This document shows positions 52,123 through 60,714 of a stretch of DNA of 64,000 nt, in pieces. This DNA is from Mycolicibacterium rhodesiae JS60. Its GTDB lineage: Bacteria > Actinomycetota > Actinomycetes > Mycobacteriales > Mycobacteriaceae. The notes under the pieces are model-generated. The model saw nothing but the letters and a program-made list of their open reading frames with translations, did not search any database and was not told the origin of the DNA. Location: contig AGIQ01000006.1 in NCBI GenBank assembly GCA_000230935.2, positions 62,001 to 126,000 of the forward strand. The letters run 5' to 3'. The position numbers and the translations under genes are program-made. Each line of letters begins with the position of its first letter. Position 1 is the first letter of the stretch.

Positions 52123-54600
52123 ATGGACGTCGTATTCGCGATCTTCATGCTGTTGATCGCTGTGGTGGTGGCCGGCTGGGTGATCTCGGTGCTGGCCAGA
52201 AAGCACGTCTATGCCATGACCACGCTGTCGCCCGAGCGCGCCGCCGAGGCATGTGACCGCAAGTTCTCCCGCCTGGCGTGGCGGCGCGCTGACGGTCAGG
52301 GCGACCTCAACTACCAGGCCCGTGGAATCGCCATCGGCGGAGCCACCCCGCCGGTGATGTCGATCAAGATCGGCATCGACGACATCTCTGGGTTCACGGC
52401 GGTCGAATTCTGGATGTCGGAGTGGACGACGCGCTACGGCATGGTCAACCACATCGAGAAGGTGTTTTGGAAGCGTTGGTCTATCCCGAAGGCGCTGCGC
52501 GACGCGGAAGCCGCCGCATCGATCGGTTCGCCTGTCGCCGCGCCTCCGGCCGCAGGAGTGCCGGTGGCTCCGACGCGCTTTGCGACCACGCAGCCAGCAC
52601 CGCAGTCCAGCGGTCAGCGCAAGGCCGCCGCCGACGACCGGGACGTCACCCTGCCCGATCCGGGCCGCCCCGAAAACGACCTGAAACAGCTCGGCTACCA
52701 ATTGTTCAAGGCATGTGGTCTGACGTACCTGACCTGGGGAGCGCTGCCTCTCGAGCAGCATCTACAGGCGGTGCTGCAACAGATTCCGGGTATGCGCAAC
52801 GCCACGGTGAACTCCGTCGGCGGCGGAACTCAAGGCAGTCAAGACAATCCAGACGGAATGTGGATGGCCTACGACGGACCGCAAGGCTCGGTGCTCGCCT
52901 ACCACGTCATGCAGAGCAACGACTTCGTCCTCCATGACGTCGCCATGCGCCTGCCTCTGATCACCGACCCCGTGAAGTGGGGTATCGCCACGGTCGGCGC
53001 CGAGGTGCCCGCCGGGGTGGCTCAGATCCTGGCCGGTGCGCGTGCGGTGCCGTTGTGGGAGTTGTCGGCGTTCGCCGGTCAGCGATCTGCCGACGAAAGC
53101 CTGGACGTGCCACCGACTCTGGCATCGGGACTACTAGCGCTGGGCTGGACGCAAGTAGACAACGACAACGGGTTCAGGTTGGACGTTCCGCTCAACCGCG
53201 GTGGCACCCAAGCCGTCTTCTTCACCCCCTACGACGCTCAATCCTTCGCGGTCGTCGCACCACTGGACAGCAGCGTCAACGGCGCGATCCCCGAGGCGCT
53301 GCGCGGCCGGACGTTTCGCCACTACAGCCTCGAAGTGATCGCCGACATGATCGTGTTGTGTGAACGCTTCCCTGCCGGCCCGCCTGCACCGGACCCCGGC
53401 GCCGTCACAGCGGCAGGCCGAGCCGTGACGCTGTATGCCGAACAGCAGTTCGCCGGCCCAACGCCCGCGCAGGCCTACCAGTCACCGGCGCCGGTTTCCC
53501 CTTGGGCGTCAACTGCTTATCCGGTCGCGGGGGGCTCGATTCCGCCCGGGTTCTCGTACCCTCCACCGGCAGCCGCCAACCCCTCCCCCGCGCCGGCTAG
53601 CGCGTATTCGACGGTCCCCGCCGATCGGGCCGGGGCCCTCGCGCCCACGACCCGGTTTGGCGGGCTCACCCCCCGACACTGGACAATTCTGGCGGCAGCC
53701 GTCGTCGCGGTCCTTGTCGTGGTCGGAGCCGTCAACGCTTTCAGCGGCTCACCCGACAAGCACACCACAACCACCCCAGGTGGTGGTGCGAACGAGTCGA
53801 ACGTGTCGGTCGACGAGGTCTCTCCGTGCTCGTCTCCGCCGACGCTGACTACGCAGTCGACGCGCTTCGATTCCGGTGGTTTGAGCGTGACCACGCGCAT
53901 CTCGTCGAGCTGCTCCGGCGGAGACTTGTTGAGCAACAGCAGGTTCCGCGTCACAGCCGTGGATTCGTCGGGACGAGACGTCGCATCGGGAATCTTCGAC
54001 GTGGCCTCGGATCCCATTGCCGTCGGCAGCAACGGCACCACCGCGACGTTCACTTTTCCCGCGGGCACCTATTGGCGCACCGAAGACGCCATTTCCGGCG
54101 ACCTGCAGCTGACGGCCTACCCGGAAGGATCCGACAGTTCGGTGCGTACCGGTGCGCAGTCCGCCTCGACGTTACGGGCCGCTAGCACCGGCACGCCGGA
54201 GTCCGGCAATCTGGAGGCGGCCGCCCAGTCCGCACTGGTCGACATCGCGGCGGCCGATCGGGCCTACATCGAGACCAACCTAGTGAATCAGTGGCAGCCC
54301 CAGCTGAGTTCGAAGTATCCCGGACTGCACGCGGACGGGATCACTTGGTCCGCATCCGATATCGTCCGCGAGCACATGGAGTTGCGGCAGCGGTTTCCGC
54401 AATCACGCTTGGTCTGGTCGCCGGAATGGTCGGTTTACCGCAGCGACCCGCAGTGGTGGATTACGTTGTCTGGCATCCCTTTCAGCACCGGAGACGCCGC
54501 CAACGGATGGTGCACCAGCCAGGGATTCGACCGCGATCACTGCTACGCCAAGATGCTCAGCCACACTCTGGGCACCTCCGACACGACGCAATTCCGCTAG
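52123..54600 (+). CDS. two-helix membrane protein with extracytoplasmic C-terminal domain, 825 aa
   Basis: A membrane helix lies at residues 3-25 (FAIFMLLIAVVVAGWVISVL) and a second at about 525-547 (LAAAVVAVLVVVGAVNAF). Between them is a large domain with VFWKRWSIPKALRDAEAAAS, AVLQQIPGMRNATVNSVGGG and VLAYHVMQSNDFVLHDVAMR, then a Pro-rich linker. The C-terminal 280 residues, probably outside the cell, are Ser/Thr-rich and beta-like (SRFRVTAVDSSGRDVASGIF), then helical. It ends 52 bases before the kinase-GH3 gene. No family was recognised, but the layout suits a receptor. Confidence 0.7.
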   Translation: MDVVFAIFMLLIAVVVAGWVISVLARKHVYAMTTLSPERAAEACDRKFSRLAWRRADGQGDLNYQARGIAIGGATPPVMSIKIGIDDISGFTAVEFWMSEWTTRYGMVNHIEKVFWKRWSIPKALRDAEAAASIGSPVAAPPAAGVPVAPTRFATTQPAPQSSGQRKAAADDRDVTLPDPGRPENDLKQLGYQLFKACGLTYLTWGALPLEQHLQAVLQQIPGMRNATVNSVGGGTQGSQDNPDGMWMAYDGPQGSVLAYHVMQSNDFVLHDVAMRLPLITDPVKWGIATVGAEVPAGVAQILAGARAVPLWELSAFAGQRSADESLDVPPTLASGLLALGWTQVDNDNGFRLDVPLNRGGTQAVFFTPYDAQSFAVVAPLDSSVNGAIPEALRGRTFRHYSLEVIADMIVLCERFPAGPPAPDPGAVTAAGRAVTLYAEQQFAGPTPAQAYQSPAPVSPWASTAYPVAGGSIPPGFSYPPPAAANPSPAPASAYSTVPADRAGALAPTTRFGGLTPRHWTILAAAVVAVLVVVGAVNAFSGSPDKHTTTTPGGGANESNVSVDEVSPCSSPPTLTTQSTRFDSGGLSVTTRISSSCSGGDLLSNSRFRVTAVDSSGRDVASGIFDVASDPIAVGSNGTTATFTFPAGTYWRTEDAISGDLQLTAYPEGSDSSVRTGAQSASTLRAASTGTPESGNLEAAAQSALVDIAAADRAYIETNLVNQWQPQLSSKYPGLHADGITWSASDIVREHMELRQRFPQSRLVWSPEWSVYRSDPQWWITLSGIPFSTGDAANGWCTSQGFDRDHCYAKMLSHTLGTSDTTQFR

Positions 54601-54652
54601 TGACCGACGTCCGCGATGGCGCCGGTATCTCCCTCCGCCGTCGCCGATACTC

Positions 54653-56758
54653 GTGCAACGCGCATGGAGCCCGCCCGTGCCGTTAGCCAGTGGCGCGTCG
54701 TTTGCCGAGTTCACCATCGTTCGGCTGTTGGGATCGGGAGCTTCTGGCACCGCATATCTGGTCGACCATCCGCAGGCAGCCCAGCCGGTAGTGCTGAAGA
54801 TTCTGCGATCGGAGGTGTCGACCGACGCCCATTTCCGTGGGCGTTTCCGCCGAGACATGGTGCGTGCGGCCAAATTCGATCATCCGAACATCGCGCGCGT
54901 CGTCGACCACGGCCAAGCCCGCGGACGGCTCTGGGTCGCAACGGAATACATCGACGGGCCCGACGCCGGCACACTGCTCCACGAGCGATATCCGGACGGC
55001 ATGCCCAGCAAGTCGGTGCTCTTGATCGTGAACCACATCGCCGATGCACTGGACTTCGCCAACCGGCGCGGCGTAGTGCATCGACACGTCACACCGACCA
55101 ACATCCTGTTCGACGACCCGTACTCCGACGCATACCGGATCCTCGTGACCGACTTCGGCGCCGCCCGCGGCCTCGCCGGGCTCGACGCCGTCACCAGTCG
55201 GACCCTGCAGAGACTCCTCGACTACGCCGCACCCGAACAGCTGACCGGCGACGAGGTCGACGTCCGCACCGACCAATACGGGTTGGCCGCAACGGCATTT
55301 CACCTTCTCACCGCCGCTGCACCTAGCGATCCCCAGTCCGGTCTCGCCGATCTGAAGCCCGTGTTCACCAAAGCCATGGCCACCGATCCCGCCGACCGAT
55401 TTCAGACGTGTCGAGACTTCGCTACCGCGCTTGCCGGTCCCAGCGCGGTGGACGTACCGCAGCCTGCACCGGCCAAGGCGGCCGCCACCCCGGATCGCCC
55501 GATTGAACAGAAAGCTGTCGACCCGGCCGCAGTCGACGCGGACTCGCCGCCATCGAGGCGCCGTTCCGTCCTCGCCCCCGTTGTGCTGGCGCTCGTCATG
55601 GTCGCCGTGCTCACCGCTGCCGGGCTGTATTTCGTCAGGGTGCGGACGAGTCCGTCGGCGCCGTCCTCCACACCGACCGCGCCTCCGGCCGCCGCGCGCC
55701 AAGCGCCACCGCCTTGTGGTCCGCAAGTGGTGGCGGCGTCACTATCGACCCGCGACAAGCTCGCACAGCTGCTCATGGTCGGCGTGACGGGCGCCGCCGA
55801 CGCCCGGGCCGTGGTCGCCGACCAGCACGTCGGCGGCATCATGATCGGCAGCTGGACGGACCTGTCGATGCTGCGGGACGGCTCGCTACGCAACATCGCC
55901 GACTCGTCCGGCCCGCTGCCGCTGGCGGTCAGCGTCGACGAGGAAGGTGGCCGAGTCCAGCGGCTGGCGAGCCTCATCGGCCGCCAGGTGTCTCCCCGAG
56001 TTCTTGCACAGAGCAGCAGCCCGCAGGAGGTGTTCGCCATCGCGTTGGATCGCGGCCGTCAGATGAAAGAGCTTGGCATAACAATCGATTTCGCGCCGGT
56101 TGTCGACCTCACCGATGCGCCGGACAACACCGTCATCGGCGATCGGTCGTTCGGTTCGGACCCTCAGACGGTGATCGACTTCGCCAAGGCTTATGCGGGC
56201 GGACTGCGCGAAGCGGGCTTGTTGCCGGTGCTCAAGCACTTTCCCGGACACGGGAGCGCGTCCGGTGACTCACACCAGAGCGGGGTGACCACGCCGCCGC
56301 TCGCGGTCCTGCAGAACAACGACCTGATCCCGTACCGCACTCTCACGACCGAGACGCCGGTCGCCTTGATGCTCGGCCACATGCAAGTACCGGGCCTGAC
56401 CGACGCCAATCCGGCCAGCCTGTCGAAGGCAGCCTACGACCTGTTGCGCTCGGGCGCCTATGGCGGCCCACCCTTCAATGGGCTCGTGTTCACCGACGAC
56501 CTGTCCAGCATGGGCGCCATCAACCAGCGCTACAGCGTCGAGGAGGCGGTGTTGCTCGCACTGCAGGCGGGCGCCGATGTGGCGCTGTGGATCACCACCG
56601 ACGAAGTGCCAGGGGTGCTGAACCGTTTGGAGCAGGCAGTGAACACCGGTGAACTGAGCCTGGATCGGGTCGACGAGGCGGCGGCCCGGGTGGCTATGAC
56701 GAAGGCCCAAGTGGGCGCGGTGGCCGGTGCCTCATGTCCGGCCTCGGGTCGGCCTTAA
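54653..56758 (+). CDS. Ser/Thr kinase-like domain fused to GH3 beta-N-acetylhexosaminidase, 701 aa
   Basis: Residues 20-265 form a kinase domain: glycine loop LGSGASGTAYLV, Lys in VVLKIL (Lys 49), TEYIDGPDAG hinge, DFG in VTDFGAAR and APE in DYAAPEQL. The catalytic HRD is HRH (VVHRHVTPTN), so the base Asp is replaced and the domain may be a pseudokinase. A membrane helix follows (about 306-328, VLAPVVLALVMVAVLTAAGL). Residues 360-690 are a glycoside hydrolase family 3 domain of the NagZ/LpqI type: SVDEEGGRVQR, KHFPGHGSASGDSH (acid-base D539-H541) and VFTDDLSSMGAI (nucleophile). The GH3 part should lie outside the cell and cleave GlcNAc from peptidoglycan fragments. GTG start at 54653; a GTG at 54677 is an alternative. 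Confidence 0.88.
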   Translation: MQRAWSPPVPLASGASFAEFTIVRLLGSGASGTAYLVDHPQAAQPVVLKILRSEVSTDAHFRGRFRRDMVRAAKFDHPNIARVVDHGQARGRLWVATEYIDGPDAGTLLHERYPDGMPSKSVLLIVNHIADALDFANRRGVVHRHVTPTNILFDDPYSDAYRILVTDFGAARGLAGLDAVTSRTLQRLLDYAAPEQLTGDEVDVRTDQYGLAATAFHLLTAAAPSDPQSGLADLKPVFTKAMATDPADRFQTCRDFATALAGPSAVDVPQPAPAKAAATPDRPIEQKAVDPAAVDADSPPSRRRSVLAPVVLALVMVAVLTAAGLYFVRVRTSPSAPSSTPTAPPAAARQAPPPCGPQVVAASLSTRDKLAQLLMVGVTGAADARAVVADQHVGGIMIGSWTDLSMLRDGSLRNIADSSGPLPLAVSVDEEGGRVQRLASLIGRQVSPRVLAQSSSPQEVFAIALDRGRQMKELGITIDFAPVVDLTDAPDNTVIGDRSFGSDPQTVIDFAKAYAGGLREAGLLPVLKHFPGHGSASGDSHQSGVTTPPLAVLQNNDLIPYRTLTTETPVALMLGHMQVPGLTDANPASLSKAAYDLLRSGAYGGPPFNGLVFTDDLSSMGAINQRYSVEEAVLLALQAGADVALWITTDEVPGVLNRLEQAVNTGELSLDRVDEAAARVAMTKAQVGAVAGASCPASGRP

Positions 56759-57346
56759 GGCGAATTCCGCTTGGTCCATACCGCGTCGCGTCGCCTCAAC
56801 TTCGTCCGCACCGAATATGCCCATTCGGAATCCTCCTCAACGCACAAAACGTGGCCCACCAGCAATGCAATGTCCGATTTGGGCAGGTCGTCGGGCCTTG
56901 GCGGCCGCGCGCACTCGCCGCGGCGCGGGATGGCTTTTCTGTTGTGCGTATGCCGAGGTTATCGTACGGCTCAATCAACTTGAGATGAATGACCTGGGTG
57001 TTAGGCGGAACCTTGAGGGTGCCCCCGACGACCGGCCACGTGACCGGCTATCGACCACCCTTCCCCCTGTAGCATCAGCAACACGTCACCGCGAATTATC
57101 TTGTGACACAGGGCTATTGATACGTCGACCTGAATGTGTCCACCGCTGGTCACGCGGCTGATCAAGGATCCCGACGTCGGGATCACTCCCTACGACCAGG
57201 GACCAGCATCCGGGACCGTTCAGCCTGACCGAGCGGCTCCACTTGCCCAAAGACGAAAGCGCTCAAAGGTCAATGGAGACCATCCCAACCTCAGAAAATC
57301 TAGCAAAGGTTGTCCTCACGCGGCGGCGGCCTCAGTCAGGCCGGGA
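56759..57346. other. intergenic stretch with no supported gene
   Basis: About 590 bases with several overlapping shadow frames. No gene was accepted and no terminator was recognised after the kinase-GH3 gene. Confidence 0.35.
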
Positions 57347-57420
57347 TTCTCATTTTCGTGTCCACCAGTGGACATTTAGCGGACACCCGAAATGAGAATT
57401 GGACATCTGAAATGAGAACC
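57347..57420. repeat. short inverted and direct repeats resembling an IS end
   Basis: A 17-base unit (TTCTCATTTTCGTGTCC, 57347-57363) is followed by its near-inverse GGACACCCGAAATGAGAATT (57381-57400) and then by a second copy of that unit in the same direction, GGACATCTGAAATGAGAACC (57401-57420). Tandem GGACAnnnGAAATGAGAA units are reminiscent of the terminal repeats of IS21-family elements (from memory). No transposase gene is adjacent. The inverted pair could also act as a bidirectional terminator. Confidence 0.5.
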
Positions 57421-57455
57421 GACAGCACCCCCCCGTCCGTCGCGAGACGGCACAG

Positions 57456-58274
57456 TTAGCGGACGTTGATGGTGTGGATGATGGTGACGGTTACGGTTCT
57501 CCCTGGCCTTCCGGGCCAGTATGAGACGACCTTCATCGCGAGCTGGTCTCCGAGCATGGAGCGCAGCGTCTCGTTGTCGTCGCCGGCGTAGGCGGTGACG
57601 AAGTCGCTGGCGTCGGGTTCCTCGACGATGAGGTCGTCGCCGAAGAGCGGTTCGGTGTTGTTGTCCAGGCGCCGGTTGTAGTCAGGTGTGACCTTGCCTT
57701 TGGCTCCGACGTGGAAGATATCGCAGGTGACGTCGAACTCGACGCTGGCGGCACCTGCCTCGCCTTCGGGGCCGGGCGGCAGTATCGGGCCGCCGCTGTT
57801 GCGCCACTTGGTGGCTTGGCGTTGGGTGATCCCCGCCTTGGTGGCGAAGGGCTTGACGCCGCCGGCGCGGTCAATGGCGGCCTGACGGTTCAGCCTGTCT
57901 TGATCGGCACCTTTCGGGGTGGCGTTGCGGCGGGCATTGCGACGTACCGTGCTCTCAGCAGGACGCTTGCCGGTGAGCCGCTCGATGCGGCGCGCGACTT
58001 CACGGGCTCCGCGGCGTGTGGCTTCGGCACGCTTCTGAGCTTCGGTGGCCTGCTGCCATTTCTGGCCGGTCAGTTCGCGGAACTTGCGTTGCACGGCATC
58101 TCGGAATGAGGCCGCGAATCCCTTGACCGGGCCCGCCGTCGCCCCCCCGCCGGGGGACGTGCCGGCGCCGCTGGTCGGCGGCTCGCTCGGCGGCGGCGCG
58201 GGCTGCGCGGCGTCGGCTGGCGGCTCCGGAGGTGGCGGAGGGCCGCTGCTACCTGAGCGACCGATCTTCTTCAT
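57456..58274 (-). CDS. Tpg-like telomere terminal protein candidate, 272 aa
   Basis: After a Pro-rich N-terminus the protein reads ASFRDAVQRKFRELTGQKWQ, then EVARRIERLTGKRPAESTVR and RNARRNATPKGADQ, and ITQRQATKWRNSGGP. A helix-turn-helix followed by a beta-rich C-terminal half (ASVEFDVTCDIFHVGAKGKV, RTVTVTIIHTINVR) is the layout I recall for Tpg, which caps the ends of linear Streptomyces replicons. It follows a Tap-like gene with an ATGA overlap, the order seen for tap-tpg. At 272 residues it is longer than the usual 184. An alternative reading is a plasmid DNA-binding protein unrelated to Tpg. Confidence 0.45.
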   Translation of the reverse strand: MKKIGRSGSSGPPPPPEPPADAAQPAPPPSEPPTSGAGTSPGGGATAGPVKGFAASFRDAVQRKFRELTGQKWQQATEAQKRAEATRRGAREVARRIERLTGKRPAESTVRRNARRNATPKGADQDRLNRQAAIDRAGGVKPFATKAGITQRQATKWRNSGGPILPPGPEGEAGAASVEFDVTCDIFHVGAKGKVTPDYNRRLDNNTEPLFGDDLIVEEPDASDFVTAYAGDDNETLRSMLGDQLAMKVVSYWPGRPGRTVTVTIIHTINVR

Positions 58275-60169
58275 TGTTCGGCCTTGTCGGCCGCCGGGTC
58301 GGCGACCTCGCCGTCGCGGCTGGTCCATTTGACGCGGTATTTGCCGTTGGCAGTGGATTCTTCGGTGAGAACGGCGAGATCCATGTCGGGGTCGATCCGG
58401 TAGATCCAGGCGTCCAGTTCAGCGCTGACGGGGTACAGGTCGTGCGCATCGGCGATCGCGCGTGCGTAGCGCAGGGCTCGCCAGCGAGTGTCGGCGCGAA
58501 TAGCGGCGTACCACGCCGGTTGCTGGTGGTGGCGTAGGTGGGGTGGCCACTTCTCACTGCTCATGCGGCCGAGGTAGGTGGTGTAGATCGCCTTGATGAA
58601 GTCCTGGTAGTCCTCGCGTCCGGAGGTGCGCGCCTCGATCAGTTTGGAGCGCAGGTCGCTGGCCCAAGTGCGCAATAGGCGACCCTTCTGTGGCCATACC
58701 CAGGCGGCGTCGATGTCGAGTTCGGGGATGCTCAACCCGGCGCCGCCGAGTTCGACCGGGGCCGTGAGCTGCTGCACGCCGCGGGTGGTCAGCCAGAACG
58801 TCGAGGGCTGCTCCCACTGCATCGCGGCATGGGGGCGGGGAAGCTTCCTCGTCAGCCCGTCGAGGTCGTTGCAGGGTGGGGTGGTGATGCGCCAGAGCCC
58901 GAACGGTGGTTGCTGTTCGGCGAACACGCCGACGTTGATGCGTTGCAGCTCTTTGGGTTTGCCGTGTCCCAGCTCGACCTGGACGGCAGAGGCGAGATAG
59001 GCGGCGCGCTGGTCGACTTCGACGTCGATCTTGTCTTCCTTGGCGCGGTGCGGTCGCCGATCCCACTGGGGTTCGACGATCGGTTCGAGTTCGCCGCTGG
59101 ATTCGACGGCGACTTCAACCGGCAAGGGGCAAGCCTCCAACGCCTTCTGGTTTGATCGACCGCGACGCCGGACGGCCTCGAGCATCTGTGCACCAACTGT
59201 CGACCAACGCGATGCCGGCGCGACCCCGTCGGCGAGCGCGGCCAGCCAGGCGATGCGGTCTGCGAGCAGCTTGACTGCCTCGAATTCGTCCTCGGGCAGT
59301 TCGGTGTCGGTGTTCTCCCATCCCGCCACGCCCATGTCGCCTGGCCGCTGCTGCGGAGGGTCGGTGTGCATCAGCGGAATGAGCACGATTCGAGCGGTGC
59401 GCGGGCCGCTATCGGCGGCGAAATTGCATGTAAACCAACCGGATTGGGCGAAGTTGACGTCGCATCCGAACAGCGCGGCAACCTGTTCGGATGCGTTGAA
59501 TTCGTCTTCGTCGACGTCGGTCGGAAAGCCGATGGCTTCCAGCGCCTCGTAGGTGAGCCATAGCTGGGGGTAGTCCTTTGGCTTGCGCGGCCACTTCCAC
59601 GTCAGGAAGCGGCTCAACGCGTCGCTATTGGGCAGGGGGCCCGCCAGCACTTTGCCCGACGGGGAGACGATGCCGCGGCTTGCGATGATCGCCACGCGGT
59701 CGTCGGCGGCCAGCGGCACCTCGGTCCACAGCCGCGTCTTGGGCGCCCACGTTTCAGCAGCGTCGTCGGCTGCGACGTCGGCATCGCCGTCGGTGCCGTC
59801 GGTTGGGGCCGTGCCGTCCTGGGCGGGCGTCGTGCCGGCGGGTTCGGCGGATCCGTCGGACGGTGGATCCGGTTGGTCGTCGGGCTCGCTGAGGTGGGCG
59901 TTCTCCCACGCCGCCACCGTGCCCTCCAGCCAGCCGCGGGTGTGGCCGGCCTCGCGCTGCAGGTCGCCGATCACCACGTCCGGTGCTGGGAAGTCGGTGG
60001 GCAGCGTGGCCCGTCCGATGCGGGCGATGACCTGCTGGCGCGACATCGCGACCAGCGGCACGATCGTGCCGCGGCTCTCGCACAGCCAGTCCAGGAGGGC
60101 CTCGACGTCACCGTCGTCCTGGTCGGCGATGCGCCAGGTCTGCCCTCCTCGGGTCAGTAGGAACTCCAT
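58271..60169 (-). CDS. Tap-like (telomere-associated) protein candidate, 632 aa
   Basis: The protein begins MEFLLTRGGQTWRIADQDDG. The N-terminal part has a helical domain followed by an acidic, Ala/Pro-rich linker; the C-terminal 400 residues contain DKIDVEVDQRAAYLASAVQV, ELGHGKPKEL, LWRITTPPCNDLDGLTRKLP, STFWLTTRGVQQLTAPVELG and FIKAIYTTYLGRMSS. The D-x-x-AYLAS pattern resembles the Tap-type protein, though this is a by-eye guess and the length is slightly below that of Streptomyces Tap. The stop overlaps the Tpg-like gene (ATGA). Tap recruits Tpg to the telomere, so the pair would mark a linear replicon. Confidence 0.45.
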   Translation of the reverse strand: MEFLLTRGGQTWRIADQDDGDVEALLDWLCESRGTIVPLVAMSRQQVIARIGRATLPTDFPAPDVVIGDLQREAGHTRGWLEGTVAAWENAHLSEPDDQPDPPSDGSAEPAGTTPAQDGTAPTDGTDGDADVAADDAAETWAPKTRLWTEVPLAADDRVAIIASRGIVSPSGKVLAGPLPNSDALSRFLTWKWPRKPKDYPQLWLTYEALEAIGFPTDVDEDEFNASEQVAALFGCDVNFAQSGWFTCNFAADSGPRTARIVLIPLMHTDPPQQRPGDMGVAGWENTDTELPEDEFEAVKLLADRIAWLAALADGVAPASRWSTVGAQMLEAVRRRGRSNQKALEACPLPVEVAVESSGELEPIVEPQWDRRPHRAKEDKIDVEVDQRAAYLASAVQVELGHGKPKELQRINVGVFAEQQPPFGLWRITTPPCNDLDGLTRKLPRPHAAMQWEQPSTFWLTTRGVQQLTAPVELGGAGLSIPELDIDAAWVWPQKGRLLRTWASDLRSKLIEARTSGREDYQDFIKAIYTTYLGRMSSEKWPPHLRHHQQPAWYAAIRADTRWRALRYARAIADAHDLYPVSAELDAWIYRIDPDMDLAVLTEESTANGKYRVKWTSRDGEVADPAADKAEQ

Positions 60170-60186
60170 GTGCGGTCTCCGTTCGT

Positions 60187-60480
60187 TCAACGCTGGTCTC
60201 GTCGTGGTGGCGGTATGTGGGCGGCCAGCGCTTCCGGTAGTCGTCCGCGGCGCCACCGCAGCCGCAGCGACTCCACGGCGCTGGCGGTGCGGCCGACCTT
60301 CAGTGCCGCTTCGGGCACGGTCAGCGAGAAGTCCAGCGCGGTCTTGGCTTCTTCGATCGTCCACGGTCGTCGTGTCGTCTTCTTGCGCCCTACGAGCGCC
60401 GTGCGGGCCGCGCGGCGCTCGACGTAGCGGCGGCGCTCCTGGCGCCGTCCCTCGGCGAAGCCGTCGGCTTCGTTACTCAT
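60187..60480 (-). CDS. small HTH-like protein, 97 aa
   Basis: The start MSNEADGFAEGRRQERRRYV is at an ATG at 60480. The middle, PWTIEEAKTALDFSLTVPEA, then ALKVGRTASAVESLRLRWRR, fits a SANT/Myb-like or sigma-70 region-4-like helix-turn-helix. The protein is highly basic at its N-terminus. It is followed after 17 bases by the Tap-like gene and so is the first gene of the minus-strand operon. It may regulate the operon or bind replication DNA. Confidence 0.6.
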   Translation of the reverse strand: MSNEADGFAEGRRQERRRYVERRAARTALVGRKKTTRRPWTIEEAKTALDFSLTVPEAALKVGRTASAVESLRLRWRRGRLPEALAAHIPPPRRDQR

Positions 60481-60714
60481 GAGCGCTGACGTTAAGGCCC
60501 GGGAGTGCCGCAACGGCCATGCGCAGTCATCTTTCTTCGGGGCCGCCCGGTCGATGTTCGACCGGCGTCGCAATCAATTTACCACTCAGGTATCCGTATC
60601 GTAAGACATGACACAGTTTTTGTCGGTGGCTGCTGATTCAATCCCAATCACGCCGAGGCACAGAGCTTCATACGCCTCACGGCCACGACATCCACACGAA
60701 GGCAGGTGCCACCA
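60481..60714. promoter_or_regulatory. divergent promoter region between Tap-like operon and helicase gene
   Basis: The two divergent transcription units start within 235 bases. Between 60560 and 60630 the composition turns AT-rich for this genome (AATCAATTTACCACTCAGGT and similar). No defined -10/-35 pair was fixed. Confidence 0.4.

Noticed and set aside
57347..57420. CRISPR array at the GGACAnnnGAAATGAGAA repeats
   Set aside because: Only two direct units with no spacers and no cas genes in the window.
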